DNA of 6,875 nucleotides from Pseudobdellovibrio sp. (GTDB taxonomy: Bacteria; Bdellovibrionota; Bdellovibrionia; Bdellovibrionales; Bdellovibrionaceae). Within the stretch, counting starts at the first letter, position 1. Each line of letters starts with the position of its first letter. Below, piece after piece: positions 1-5,290 of this stretch. Under the pieces are notes generated by a model that searched no databases, had not been told where the DNA came from, and worked only from the letters and a program-made list of their open reading frames with translations. The DNA lies in the NCBI GenBank assembly GCA_025449725.1, contig JANWIU010000089.1, positions 1 through 6,875 of the forward strand, given 5' to 3'. Made by a program: the position numbers and the translations under genes.

Positions 1-771
1 CGAGCTGTATTAAATTTTGGTGGGCCTGGTTATGGCATTGATCAGATATATTGGGCCTTTGAAGAAAAAATTTCTCGCTTAAATTCAAAATATGTCATCT
101 TTGGTTTCATAACTGACGATCTTAAGCGTGCCAGAACAAATTACTGGCGATTTAACCACCACGCGAAAGATATAATTCCCATTTTAACTAAGCCTCTATA
201 TAAATGGAACGGCACTGAGTATCAATTAGTTCCCAATCCAATTCAATCGATAGAAGAATTACCGAATTTATTGGAAACCCAATTTATTTTAGAATTGATG
301 GATGCGGATCCTGAACGTAGCAAAAAGCTTAACCCATCTTTTTCGTTTCCCTTTTCGAAGTTGCTGGTAAGTGACTTTATTTGGAAAGAAATGTTAAGTG
401 ATCGATTAGAAACAATTTGGGGTAATGCTGAAAACCGGGCTCTGCTTAAGTTTATTCTCGAAAAGTATTCAAAGACCGCTATTTCTAAAAACAGTATTCC
501 CATTGTTGTGTTGTTTCCGGATTATGACATGTTAGATGCCCATCGAAAAAATAAAAAGGGCGCAGAATTCGCAGCAAAAAGCTTCTTTGATATCTGTAAA
601 GATTTGAATTTAAAGTGCTTGTTTCCTCTTGAAGTATTTAAGGAAGATAAGCCGGCAAGTTCGTTTTTTAAGAAAGACGGACACTATAACGAAGCGACTA
701 ATACTGAAATTGCCAGAGTTCTTCAGGAATTTCTGTTGCGTATTGAGAAAGAAAACAGCACGTCTCATTAG
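1..771 (+). CDS. SGNH/GDSL-type hydrolase or acyl-esterase, C-terminal part (5' end outside window)
   Basis: The reading frame is open from base 1 to a TAG at 769-771, giving 256 residues of a protein whose start lies upstream of the window. Near the left edge is VLNFGGPGYG (in-window residues 3-12), which resembles the block II glycine region of SGNH hydrolases. A beta-strand then leads to GFITDD (35-40), where block III would be. Near the C-terminus DGHYNEA (from residue 226) matches the D-x-H block V, so D226 and H228 are the likely catalytic acid and base. The block I serine would be in the missing N-terminal part. Such proteins hydrolyse or transfer acyl groups on lipids, glycans or cell-wall polymers; the substrate cannot be told here. 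A secreted or membrane-anchored form is possible but the N-terminus is not visible. The next gene starts 110 nt downstream on the same strand. The family assignment is fairly secure, the exact role is not. Confidence 0.7.
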   Translation, partial: RAVLNFGGPGYGIDQIYWAFEEKISRLNSKYVIFGFITDDLKRARTNYWRFNHHAKDIIPILTKPLYKWNGTEYQLVPNPIQSIEELPNLLETQFILELMDADPERSKKLNPSFSFPFSKLLVSDFIWKEMLSDRLETIWGNAENRALLKFILEKYSKTAISKNSIPIVVLFPDYDMLDAHRKNKKGAEFAAKSFFDICKDLNLKCLFPLEVFKEDKPASSFFKKDGHYNEATNTEIARVLQEFLLRIEKENSTSH

Positions 772-788
772 GAAGAGCTTGTCGCAAA

Positions 789-817
789 TTGTCACTCTGC
801 AGTTAAGAAATGTTAAT
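789..817 (+). promoter_or_regulatory. Possible sigma70-type promoter for the 176-residue exported protein
   Basis: TTGTCA at 789-794 differs from the -35 consensus at one position. After 17 nt it is followed by GTTAAT at 812-817, which matches four of six -10 bases. It lies in the 110-nt gap after the hydrolase gene and would leave a leader of roughly 60 nt before the ATG at 882. An AT-rich weak inverted repeat with a run of seven T (826-832) follows and could instead act as a poor terminator for the upstream gene. This is a consensus match only. Confidence 0.3.
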
Positions 818-881
818 GAAACAATTTTTTTATTACAGTTATGCACTTTACAATTGATGTTAAAGCTTATCTAATAGAGCC

Positions 882-1412
882 ATGTTCTCGGACTATTTAC
901 GAACTATTTTGCATTCTTTCTTTAAGCCTCTGGTTTGCGTCGTTGTAAATATTTTTTGGATAACTGCATTTGCGCAAAGTCCGACGGCGACGGCCGCTAA
1001 TGCAGGAAATGCCGTCCAAAACAGCGGCAGCAAGTACGAGGCGGCGCTGGAAGACTATTACAATTTGGTTTTTAACAATGAAATTGATATTGACTGGATT
1101 CTCGGATACTACCGCAGACAATCGGGAAAGTTAGACAAAAAATTTGATTACATACGCAGTCCGGAATTTTCAAAAGAAGCATCAAAAAGATTTAAAGAAA
1201 ATTGGAAATCAAAAGCAAGAGTGCTTTTAAATATAAACGATCTGGAATATTTAAAAATGTTTCAAAACAGTGCTTTAAGACAAAAACTTATAGAAATGGA
1301 ATCTTCATTCTTTCAAAAAGAATCTTTAGTTCCACTTTTTGATTCGGTTCAGATGAAGCCACCAGTGACCACATCCCCGGTAAAACCCGCGCCAGCGCCG
1401 GTTAAGCGCTAA
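882..1412 (+). CDS. Exported protein of unknown function with a proline-rich tail
   Basis: This 176-residue protein is not one I recognise with confidence. Residues 1-31 look like a Sec signal peptide: a short n-region with R7 and K15, a hydrophobic stretch (PLVCVVVNIFWITAFA) and an A-F-A cleavage motif at 29-31, so the mature protein would start at Q32 in the periplasm. A low-complexity Ala/Thr/Asn/Ser stretch (33-50) precedes a charged, mostly helical region (51-150). The part around LEYLKMFQNSALRQKLIEM faintly resembles the DUF2059 pattern of secreted helical proteins; this is weak. Residues 160-176 are Pro/Val/Lys/Ala rich and end in PVKR, like a flexible wall-facing tail. There is no strong Shine-Dalgarno before ATG 882, and a TTG at 909 in the same frame is an alternative start that would keep a shorter signal peptide. 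The gene ends 29 nt before a strong terminator. Confidence 0.6.
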   Translation: MFSDYLRTILHSFFKPLVCVVVNIFWITAFAQSPTATAANAGNAVQNSGSKYEAALEDYYNLVFNNEIDIDWILGYYRRQSGKLDKKFDYIRSPEFSKEASKRFKENWKSKARVLLNINDLEYLKMFQNSALRQKLIEMESSFFQKESLVPLFDSVQMKPPVTTSPVKPAPAPVKR

Positions 1413-1441
1413 CTAGACTTTTAAAGAAAATTTATAAATAA

Positions 1442-1470
1442 AAAAAGCCGGATTTAGAATCCGGCTTTTT
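1442..1470. terminator. Bidirectional rho-independent terminator
   Basis: AAAAAGCCGGATT (1442-1454), a three-base loop TAG, and AATCCGGCTTTTT (1458-1470) form a perfect 13-bp stem with an A-tract on one side and a T-tract on the other. It therefore works in both directions. It sits between the convergent ends of the exported-protein gene (stop at 1412) and lon (stop at 1499), and should end both transcripts. Confidence 0.9.
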
Positions 1471-1498
1471 AAGGGATGACCTGTTTCAGCTTAAGTTA

Positions 1499-3913
1499 TT
1501 AAGCAGCAGCAGTGTCAGATTTCGATCTCTTTTCAGCTTTTTTAGTAACCAAACGTTTTGTAAAACGCTCTGATTTTTCAAAAGCCACTGCGAACACTTC
1601 ATCTAGGTTTTCTGCCAAGATGAAATTCATTTTCTCTTTAAATTGAGTAGGAATGTCTTCTAAATCCTTAGCACAAGCTAACGGAACGATAACATTTGTG
1701 ATACCCAAGTTAAGAGCGGCTAAGCACTTCTCGCGGATACCACCGACAGGAAGAACGCGGCCTTGTAATGTTACTTCACCTGTCATTGCGATGTCGTTTC
1801 TAACAGGAGTTCCTGTTAACAAACTTACAAGCGCAGTTGTTAAAGTGATACCTGCTGACGGGCCATCTTTAGGGATAGCACCAGCCGGTAAGTGAACGTG
1901 AACATCAAATTTTTCAAACATTTCAGGATCAATTCCCAACTCATCCATGTGAGCGCGGGCGTAAGACATTGCAGCGTGAGCTGATTCTTTCATGACATCG
2001 CCCAGTTGGCCTGTCAGTAAAAGGCTGCCTTTACCTTTCATTTTAAGTGCTTCGATCAACAGAACTTCGCCACCGGCCTGAGTCCATGCTAAACCTTGAA
2101 CAACACCAACATTGGATTCCAACATTTTGTCTTCACGAGTGAAGCGTGCAGGGCCAAGAAGTTCGCCAACCGTTTGCGCGTTTACTTCTACATAATTAGA
2201 TTCATTCATTACAACTTTTTTAGCTACTTTACGGCAAACTGAACCAATTTCACGCTCAAGGTTACGAAGACCTGCTTCGCGAGTGTAGCCTGCGATTAAG
2301 GCTTTGATACCTTCATCTGTGAACTTGATATTTTCAGCAGTGATACCGTTTGCTTCAACCTGACGGTCGATCAAATGCTTCTTAGTGATTAACAGTTTAT
2401 CGTTCTCTGTGTAACCAGGGATGCTGATCATTTCCATACGGTCACGAAGAGCGGCAGGAATGTTCTCAACAACGTTAGCTGTTGCGATGAACAATACATT
2501 TGATAGATCGAAATCAACGTTTAAGTAGTTATCACGGAACGTTGCATTTTGTTCCGGATCCAACACCTCTAACATCGCAGATGACGGGTCACCTTTAAAG
2601 TCAGAAGCCATTTTATCGATTTCATCTAATACGATAACAGGATTTCTTGTTTTAGCCTGACGCAAAGCCTGGATTATTTTACCCGGCATTGCACCTACGT
2701 ATGTACGTCTGTGACCGCGGATCTCGGCTTCATCTTTTACGCCGCCAAGAGCGATTCGGAAGTATTCACGGCCCATTGCTTTTGCGATTGAACGACCAAG
2801 AGATGTTTTACCTACCCCCGGAGGACCACTGAAGCAAAGGATTGGACCTTTCATCGTCGCTTTTAATTTTCTTACCGCTAAGAATTCTAAAACGCGGTCT
2901 TTAGCTTTTTGAAGATCATAGTGATCGTCATCTAAAATTGTTTTTGCATTTGTGATATCAATTTTATCTTCAGATTGTTTACTCCAAGGAAGATCAACCA
3001 TCCAGTCTAAGTAAGTGCGAACCATAGTGGCTTCACTTGCATCCGGATGCATGCGCTCAAGACGGCCTAATTGTTTTAAGCATTCAGCTTGAACAGTTTC
3101 AGGCATACCGGCGGCGATCACTTTATTTTTTAATTCATCCATCTCTTCAGATTTAGAGTCTTGTTGTTCACCTAACTCATTTTTGATGGCTTTCATTTGT
3201 TCACGTAAGAAGTTTTCGCGTTGACCGCGATTATCTTCACCACGGTTGTTGCCGCGGATTTTAACTTGAGTTGTTAATACATCAAGTTCAGCTTGTAACA
3301 ATTGGCAAACTAAAGCCAAACGGTCTTTTGTATTTGTTGTCTCTAAAACTTTTTGAGCATCAACAACTTTTAATCCCATATTGCTTGCAATCAAATCAGC
3401 AATACGTCCTGGATCAGTAACATCATCTAATACTAAAAGGATATCCGGAGAAAGTGCTTTGCCCAGAGCGATTGTTTTTTCAATGCACTCTTTTGCTTTT
3501 TTAACCAGTGTTTGGATTTCAGTTGCGTCTGCAGCATTAACTGTATCTTCAACTTTTTCTACTGATACTTCAAATGTACCGCTGGTTTTTGTGAAAGCTT
3601 TGATTTTTGCTTTGGCTTCACCTTGGATTAAGATTTTCACGCGGCCATCAGAAAGTTTTCTCATGCGCATGATCTTAGCGACAGTACCTGTTTCGTAAAT
3701 TGATTCAGGAGTTGGAGTTTCTTCCGTGATATCTTTTTGCGAAGCCAAGAAGATCAAACGATCTCTTTTAGTTAAAGCTTCTTCCACAGAGCGAATCGAT
3801 GATTCTCTGCCGACGAAGAGCGGAATAATCATATATGGGAATACGACGATATCGCGTACCGGTAACATTGGCAGTGTTTGTGGAATTTCTACGTTTTGAT
3901 TGTCAAATGTCAT
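1499..3913 (-). CDS. lon: ATP-dependent protease Lon (LonA type)
   Basis: This 804-residue protein is a full-length LonA, slightly longer than E. coli Lon (784). It forms a cytoplasmic hexamer that unfolds and degrades damaged and regulatory proteins. The LON substrate-recognition domain opens with LPMLPVRDIVVFPYMIIPLFVG (about 14-205), followed by a helical linker (206-315). The AAA+ module has Walker A GPPGVGKT (363-370), Walker B VIVLDEID (426-433), candidate arginine fingers R490/R492, and a sensor-2 segment TREAGLR (544-550). The C-terminal protease domain has the Ser-Lys dyad S686 (in PKDGPSAG) and K729 (in GGIREK). The 43-residue separation equals that of S679/K722 in E. coli, so it should be active. 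The last 20 or so residues are a basic tail ending in TAAA. ATG 3913 is preceded by AGGAG at 3920-3924 with good spacing. No CIRCE or clear heat-shock sigma promoter is visible upstream. Confidence 0.98.
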   Translation of the reverse strand: MTFDNQNVEIPQTLPMLPVRDIVVFPYMIIPLFVGRESSIRSVEEALTKRDRLIFLASQKDITEETPTPESIYETGTVAKIMRMRKLSDGRVKILIQGEAKAKIKAFTKTSGTFEVSVEKVEDTVNAADATEIQTLVKKAKECIEKTIALGKALSPDILLVLDDVTDPGRIADLIASNMGLKVVDAQKVLETTNTKDRLALVCQLLQAELDVLTTQVKIRGNNRGEDNRGQRENFLREQMKAIKNELGEQQDSKSEEMDELKNKVIAAGMPETVQAECLKQLGRLERMHPDASEATMVRTYLDWMVDLPWSKQSEDKIDITNAKTILDDDHYDLQKAKDRVLEFLAVRKLKATMKGPILCFSGPPGVGKTSLGRSIAKAMGREYFRIALGGVKDEAEIRGHRRTYVGAMPGKIIQALRQAKTRNPVIVLDEIDKMASDFKGDPSSAMLEVLDPEQNATFRDNYLNVDFDLSNVLFIATANVVENIPAALRDRMEMISIPGYTENDKLLITKKHLIDRQVEANGITAENIKFTDEGIKALIAGYTREAGLRNLEREIGSVCRKVAKKVVMNESNYVEVNAQTVGELLGPARFTREDKMLESNVGVVQGLAWTQAGGEVLLIEALKMKGKGSLLLTGQLGDVMKESAHAAMSYARAHMDELGIDPEMFEKFDVHVHLPAGAIPKDGPSAGITLTTALVSLLTGTPVRNDIAMTGEVTLQGRVLPVGGIREKCLAALNLGITNVIVPLACAKDLEDIPTQFKEKMNFILAENLDEVFAVAFEKSERFTKRLVTKKAEKRSKSDTAAA

Positions 3914-3919
3914 CTGTGA

Positions 3920-3925
3920 CTCCTG
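3920..3925 (-). promoter_or_regulatory. Shine-Dalgarno of lon
   Basis: Read on the - strand this is CAGGAG, six bases before the ATG at 3913. It supports that start over any internal one, and the LON domain begins about 14 residues later as expected. Confidence 0.85.
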
Positions 3926-4003
3926 TTTCCTACAGAATTATTCGGAGTCTTTTGAAAAACGCTTAATCCTTTTTAGGTCTGGAAAATGTCTGGTTTTGAT
4001 ATA

Positions 4004-4034
4004 TTGAGAAAAAACAAGACTGAAGGCCTATAAA
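4004..4034 (+). promoter_or_regulatory. Weak possible + strand promoter in front of the 34-codon ORF
   Basis: TTGAGA at 4004-4009 and TATAAA at 4029-4034 are separated by 19 nt, slightly longer than ideal. Transcription would begin about 20 nt before the ATG at 4060. In AT-rich DNA such matches arise by chance, so this is low confidence. Confidence 0.15.
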
Positions 4035-4059
4035 ATAGAGATAAAAACAGAGCTATTAA

Positions 4060-4164
4060 ATGAAAAATTTCACTATGAAAACGAAATTAAAAACAGTATC
4101 CGGATTAAAAAATTATAAGGTCGTGTTGAAGGCCCGACCTAAGCCTCAGTTAAAGATGCGGTAG
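4060..4164 (+). CDS. Possible small basic protein, 34 residues (unrecognised)
   Basis: An ATG at 4060 opens a 34-codon frame ending in TAG at 4162-4164. The peptide is strongly basic (11 Lys/Arg, mostly Lys, and no Asp or Glu), begins MKNFTMKTKL and ends PQLKMR. A weak AGAG (4049-4052) lies seven bases before the ATG, and a weak promoter match lies upstream. Beyond the amber the same frame stays open for another 33 sense codons to TGA at 4264-4266, running 24 nt into the 3' end of the convergent dksA-type gene. A PQLK segment occurs on both sides of the amber with synonymous codon differences. It could be a true small protein, a decayed longer gene, or chance. I recognise no family. Confidence 0.25.
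   Translation: MKNFTMKTKLKTVSGLKNYKVVLKARPKPQLKMR
4118..4140 (-). terminator. Possible terminator of the zinc-finger dksA-type gene
   Basis: On the - strand AGGTCG and CGACCT form a perfect 6-bp stem with an 11-nt loop, followed by TATAATTTTTT. It lies about 100 nt after the stop of the gene ending at 4243 and upstream of lon. The U-run is offset from the stem by five bases and the loop is large, so termination may be inefficient. Confidence 0.4.
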
Positions 4165-4242
4165 GACCGCAATCAGACTGCAGCTGAGCCGCAATTAAAG
4201 AAGACATCCATGTCAAAGAACTCTCAGTCCTTGAATAAAAGG

Positions 4243-4623
4243 TTACTGAAGAAGTTCTTTGCCTGAAGATTCCAATTCCTCTTCGCATGCAACACAGCGT
4301 ACAGCCAACGGGCGTGCTTTCAAGCGCTTCAATGAAATTTCATCGCCGCAAGAATCGCAAACACCGTAAGTGTTGTTAGCAAATTTCGAAAGAGCTTTAT
4401 CAATCAAAATTAATGAATGACGATCTCTTTCGTGTAATTGAATGTTTAAATTATCTTGTAAATTCTGAACGACAGCGTCGGCTTCGTCAGCGGCCTTCTG
4501 TGAAGAATGCTGCTGGCTTTTGAACTCCATACTCTTGTTCAGGATTTCACTTTTTTGTTCAAGTAGCGATTTTTTGATGTGCTGTAAGTCGTTTTCATAC
4601 GAATTACTTTCGGTGCTCTTCAT
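4243..4623 (-). CDS. TraR/DksA-family transcription regulator with intact zinc finger
   Basis: This 126-residue protein belongs to the family that enters the RNA polymerase secondary channel and, in DksA, works with ppGpp to reset rRNA and amino-acid promoters. An N-terminal helical coiled-coil region (about 8-80) leads into NNTYGVCDSCGDEI, the family hallmark. The zinc ligands are C89, C92, C110 and C113 (CxxC-x17-CxxC). The coiled-coil tip has D46 and D49. D49 lies 40 residues before the first zinc cysteine, exactly the distance of D74 to C114 in E. coli DksA, so the acidic tip is conserved, but the alanine two residues on (A76 in E. coli) is V51 here. It lacks the longer N-terminal extension of E. 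coli DksA (151 residues). ATG 4623 has a perfect AGGAGG eight bases upstream, held inside a long hairpin. A zinc-free paralogue lies immediately upstream and lon lies downstream. Confidence 0.9.
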   Translation of the reverse strand: MKSTESNSYENDLQHIKKSLLEQKSEILNKSMEFKSQQHSSQKAADEADAVVQNLQDNLNIQLHERDRHSLILIDKALSKFANNTYGVCDSCGDEISLKRLKARPLAVRCVACEEELESSGKELLQ

Positions 4624-4626
4624 CTA

Positions 4627-4666
4627 ATTCCCCTCCTAGATAAATGTTCCGAATGTAGGAGGGAAT
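4627..4666 (-). promoter_or_regulatory. Hairpin sequestering the Shine-Dalgarno of the zinc-finger dksA-type gene
   Basis: In the mRNA sense (- strand) the 5' arm ATTCCCTCCTA (4666-4656) pairs with the 3' arm TAGGAGGGGAAT (4638-4627). This makes eight contiguous pairs, a single bulged G, then three more, around a 17-nt loop. The AGGAGG ribosome-binding site (4637-4632) is completely inside the stem, and the ATG begins three bases after its base. Such an arrangement would block initiation unless it is opened by temperature, a protein, a small RNA or translation. Confidence 0.6.
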
Positions 4667-4726
4667 ATCTTCTGCTAAGTCCCCGATGTCACTAAAAAAA
4701 GACCTAACTTGTGTGACGTATCAAGC

Positions 4727-4764
4727 AGCAAATCAACTTAAATATTTTAGGCAAAGTTCTTGCT
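4727..4764 (-). repeat. Imperfect inverted repeat in the leader of the zinc-finger dksA-type gene
   Basis: AGCAA-AACTT and AAGTT-TTGCT arms give ten pairs with a 1x3 internal loop and a 14-nt AT-rich apical loop. It lies just after the stop of the upstream paralogue. It is not followed by a U-tract, so it looks like leader structure or mRNA 3'-end protection rather than a terminator. A run of seven T on the - strand occurs further on (4695-4701) without a convincing stem directly before it. Confidence 0.4.
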
Positions 4765-4781
4765 TCTATTGACCCCGAAAC

Positions 4782-5138
4782 TTAGTTAGCAAACCTTTTT
4801 TGGGCAGACTCGCGGATTTCTGCACCTTCTATGCTCAGTCTAGTCCAAGGTATGGCCAACAAACGATCTGTTTCTATCTTTTCTTCAGTCTCTTCACAGA
4901 TACCGTATGTCCCGTTTTCTATGCGAGCTAAAGCAAATTCAACTTCCAATAATTGAGATTTAATTCTGTCTTGATTTACCAGGAAGGCATGTTCTTCCTG
5001 ATGGGCAGCCGATTGATCGATTTCATCACCGGCAGCTTTATCGATTTGATTAAAATCGGCAGCGGCTTGTCTCGCGCGATTCAGTAAATCGGCTTTCATC
5101 TTTAAAAGTTTCTGTTTGCATGTACTTACTAAATCCAT
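4782..5138 (-). CDS. TraR/DksA-family regulator lacking the zinc-binding cysteines
   Basis: This 118-residue paralogue of the next gene has the same architecture: an N-terminal helical coiled-coil region (about 5-70) and the family signature ENGTYGICEETEEKI leading to RLLAIPWTRLSIEG. The four ligand positions read C81, T84, S102 and G105, so only one cysteine remains and a zinc site is very unlikely. Zinc-independent DksA relatives with lost cysteines are known, for example DksA2 of Pseudomonas aeruginosa. The tip acidic pair is D38 and D41, again with D41 exactly 40 residues before the first cysteine position, and S43 at the site of E. coli A76. It therefore keeps the features needed to reach the polymerase active site region. 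ATG 5138 follows AGGAGG (5148-5143) by four bases, a short spacing. It ends 158 nt before the zinc-finger paralogue. Confidence 0.85.
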   Translation of the reverse strand: MDLVSTCKQKLLKMKADLLNRARQAAADFNQIDKAAGDEIDQSAAHQEEHAFLVNQDRIKSQLLEVEFALARIENGTYGICEETEEKIETDRLLAIPWTRLSIEGAEIRESAQKRFAN

Positions 5139-5154
5139 AAGACCTCCTGTCTTA
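5138..5154 (-). promoter_or_regulatory. Small hairpin presenting the Shine-Dalgarno in its loop
   Basis: In the mRNA sense TAAGAC, loop AGGAG, GTCTTA: a perfect 6-bp stem whose last pair uses the A of the start codon. The five core Shine-Dalgarno bases form the whole loop. An SD in a loop is accessible to 16S rRNA, so the effect could be mild, but the start codon edge is in the stem. Confidence 0.4.
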
Positions 5155-5240
5155 ATATTTTTAATCCACGTCTCTAACTTGAGGCGTCGTTTAATTGGAA
5201 TTTAAGACAAGGGAATGGGGTAAAAGAGGTTAAAAAATTT

Positions 5241-5257
5241 AATAAAAAAATTTTATT
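5241..5257 (-). terminator. AT-only inverted repeat after the LpoA-like gene
   Basis: AATAAAA and TTTTATT form a perfect 7-bp AT stem with a 3-base loop about 35 nt after the stop at 5291, within a T-rich run on the - strand. With no G:C pairs it would be a weak terminator at best, and it overlaps the putative -10 region of the next gene. Confidence 0.2.
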
Positions 5258-5282
5258 TATCGAAATTTGGGCTCAGATTCAA
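5254..5282 (-). promoter_or_regulatory. Possible promoter for the zinc-free dksA-type gene
   Basis: On the - strand TTGAAT (5282-5277) is followed after exactly 17 nt by TAAATA (5259-5254), within a very AT-rich stretch. It would start transcription about 110 nt before the ATG at 5138. The -10 match is only moderate. The position, just past the stop of the LpoA-like gene, is where an independent promoter would be expected. Confidence 0.35.
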
Positions 5283-5290
5283 TATAGGGG

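Larger units (their letters stand above)
3914..4242. other. 329-nt gap between lon and the zinc-finger dksA-type gene
   Basis: This AT-rich stretch holds the lon leader and must contain the lon promoter unless lon is read through from upstream. I could not find a convincing sigma70 or heat-shock promoter on the - strand; the best match, TATATC near 4000-4005 with a degenerate -35, is poor. Visible here are a CCAGAC direct repeat with 11-bp period (3977-3993), a small inverted repeat TGAAA-AA-TTTCA (4061-4072), two hairpins (4118-4140 and about 4157-4171), and a possible tiny basic + strand ORF (4060-4164). Confidence 0.6.

Noticed and set aside
243..503. - strand 86-codon ORF opposite the hydrolase gene
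   Set aside because: It is antisense to a frame with clear SGNH features and has no supporting signals.
629..874. 81-codon + strand ORF overlapping the end of the hydrolase gene
   Set aside because: Most of it lies in another frame of the hydrolase coding region, it has no RBS, and its peptide looks like an out-of-frame basic translation.
1653..3698. + strand ORFs of 80 and 105 codons inside lon
   Set aside because: Both are antisense to conserved Lon domains and have no RBS or recognisable product.
4157..4171. Short hairpin TGCGGT-AGG-ACCGCA read as an ncRNA or terminator
   Set aside because: It is only six perfect pairs, with no U-tract on either strand and no promoter specific to it.
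3914..4242. CIRCE element or heat-shock sigma promoter for lon
   Set aside because: I looked for the CIRCE inverted repeat and for CTTGAA/CCCCAT-type elements on the - strand and saw no acceptable match.
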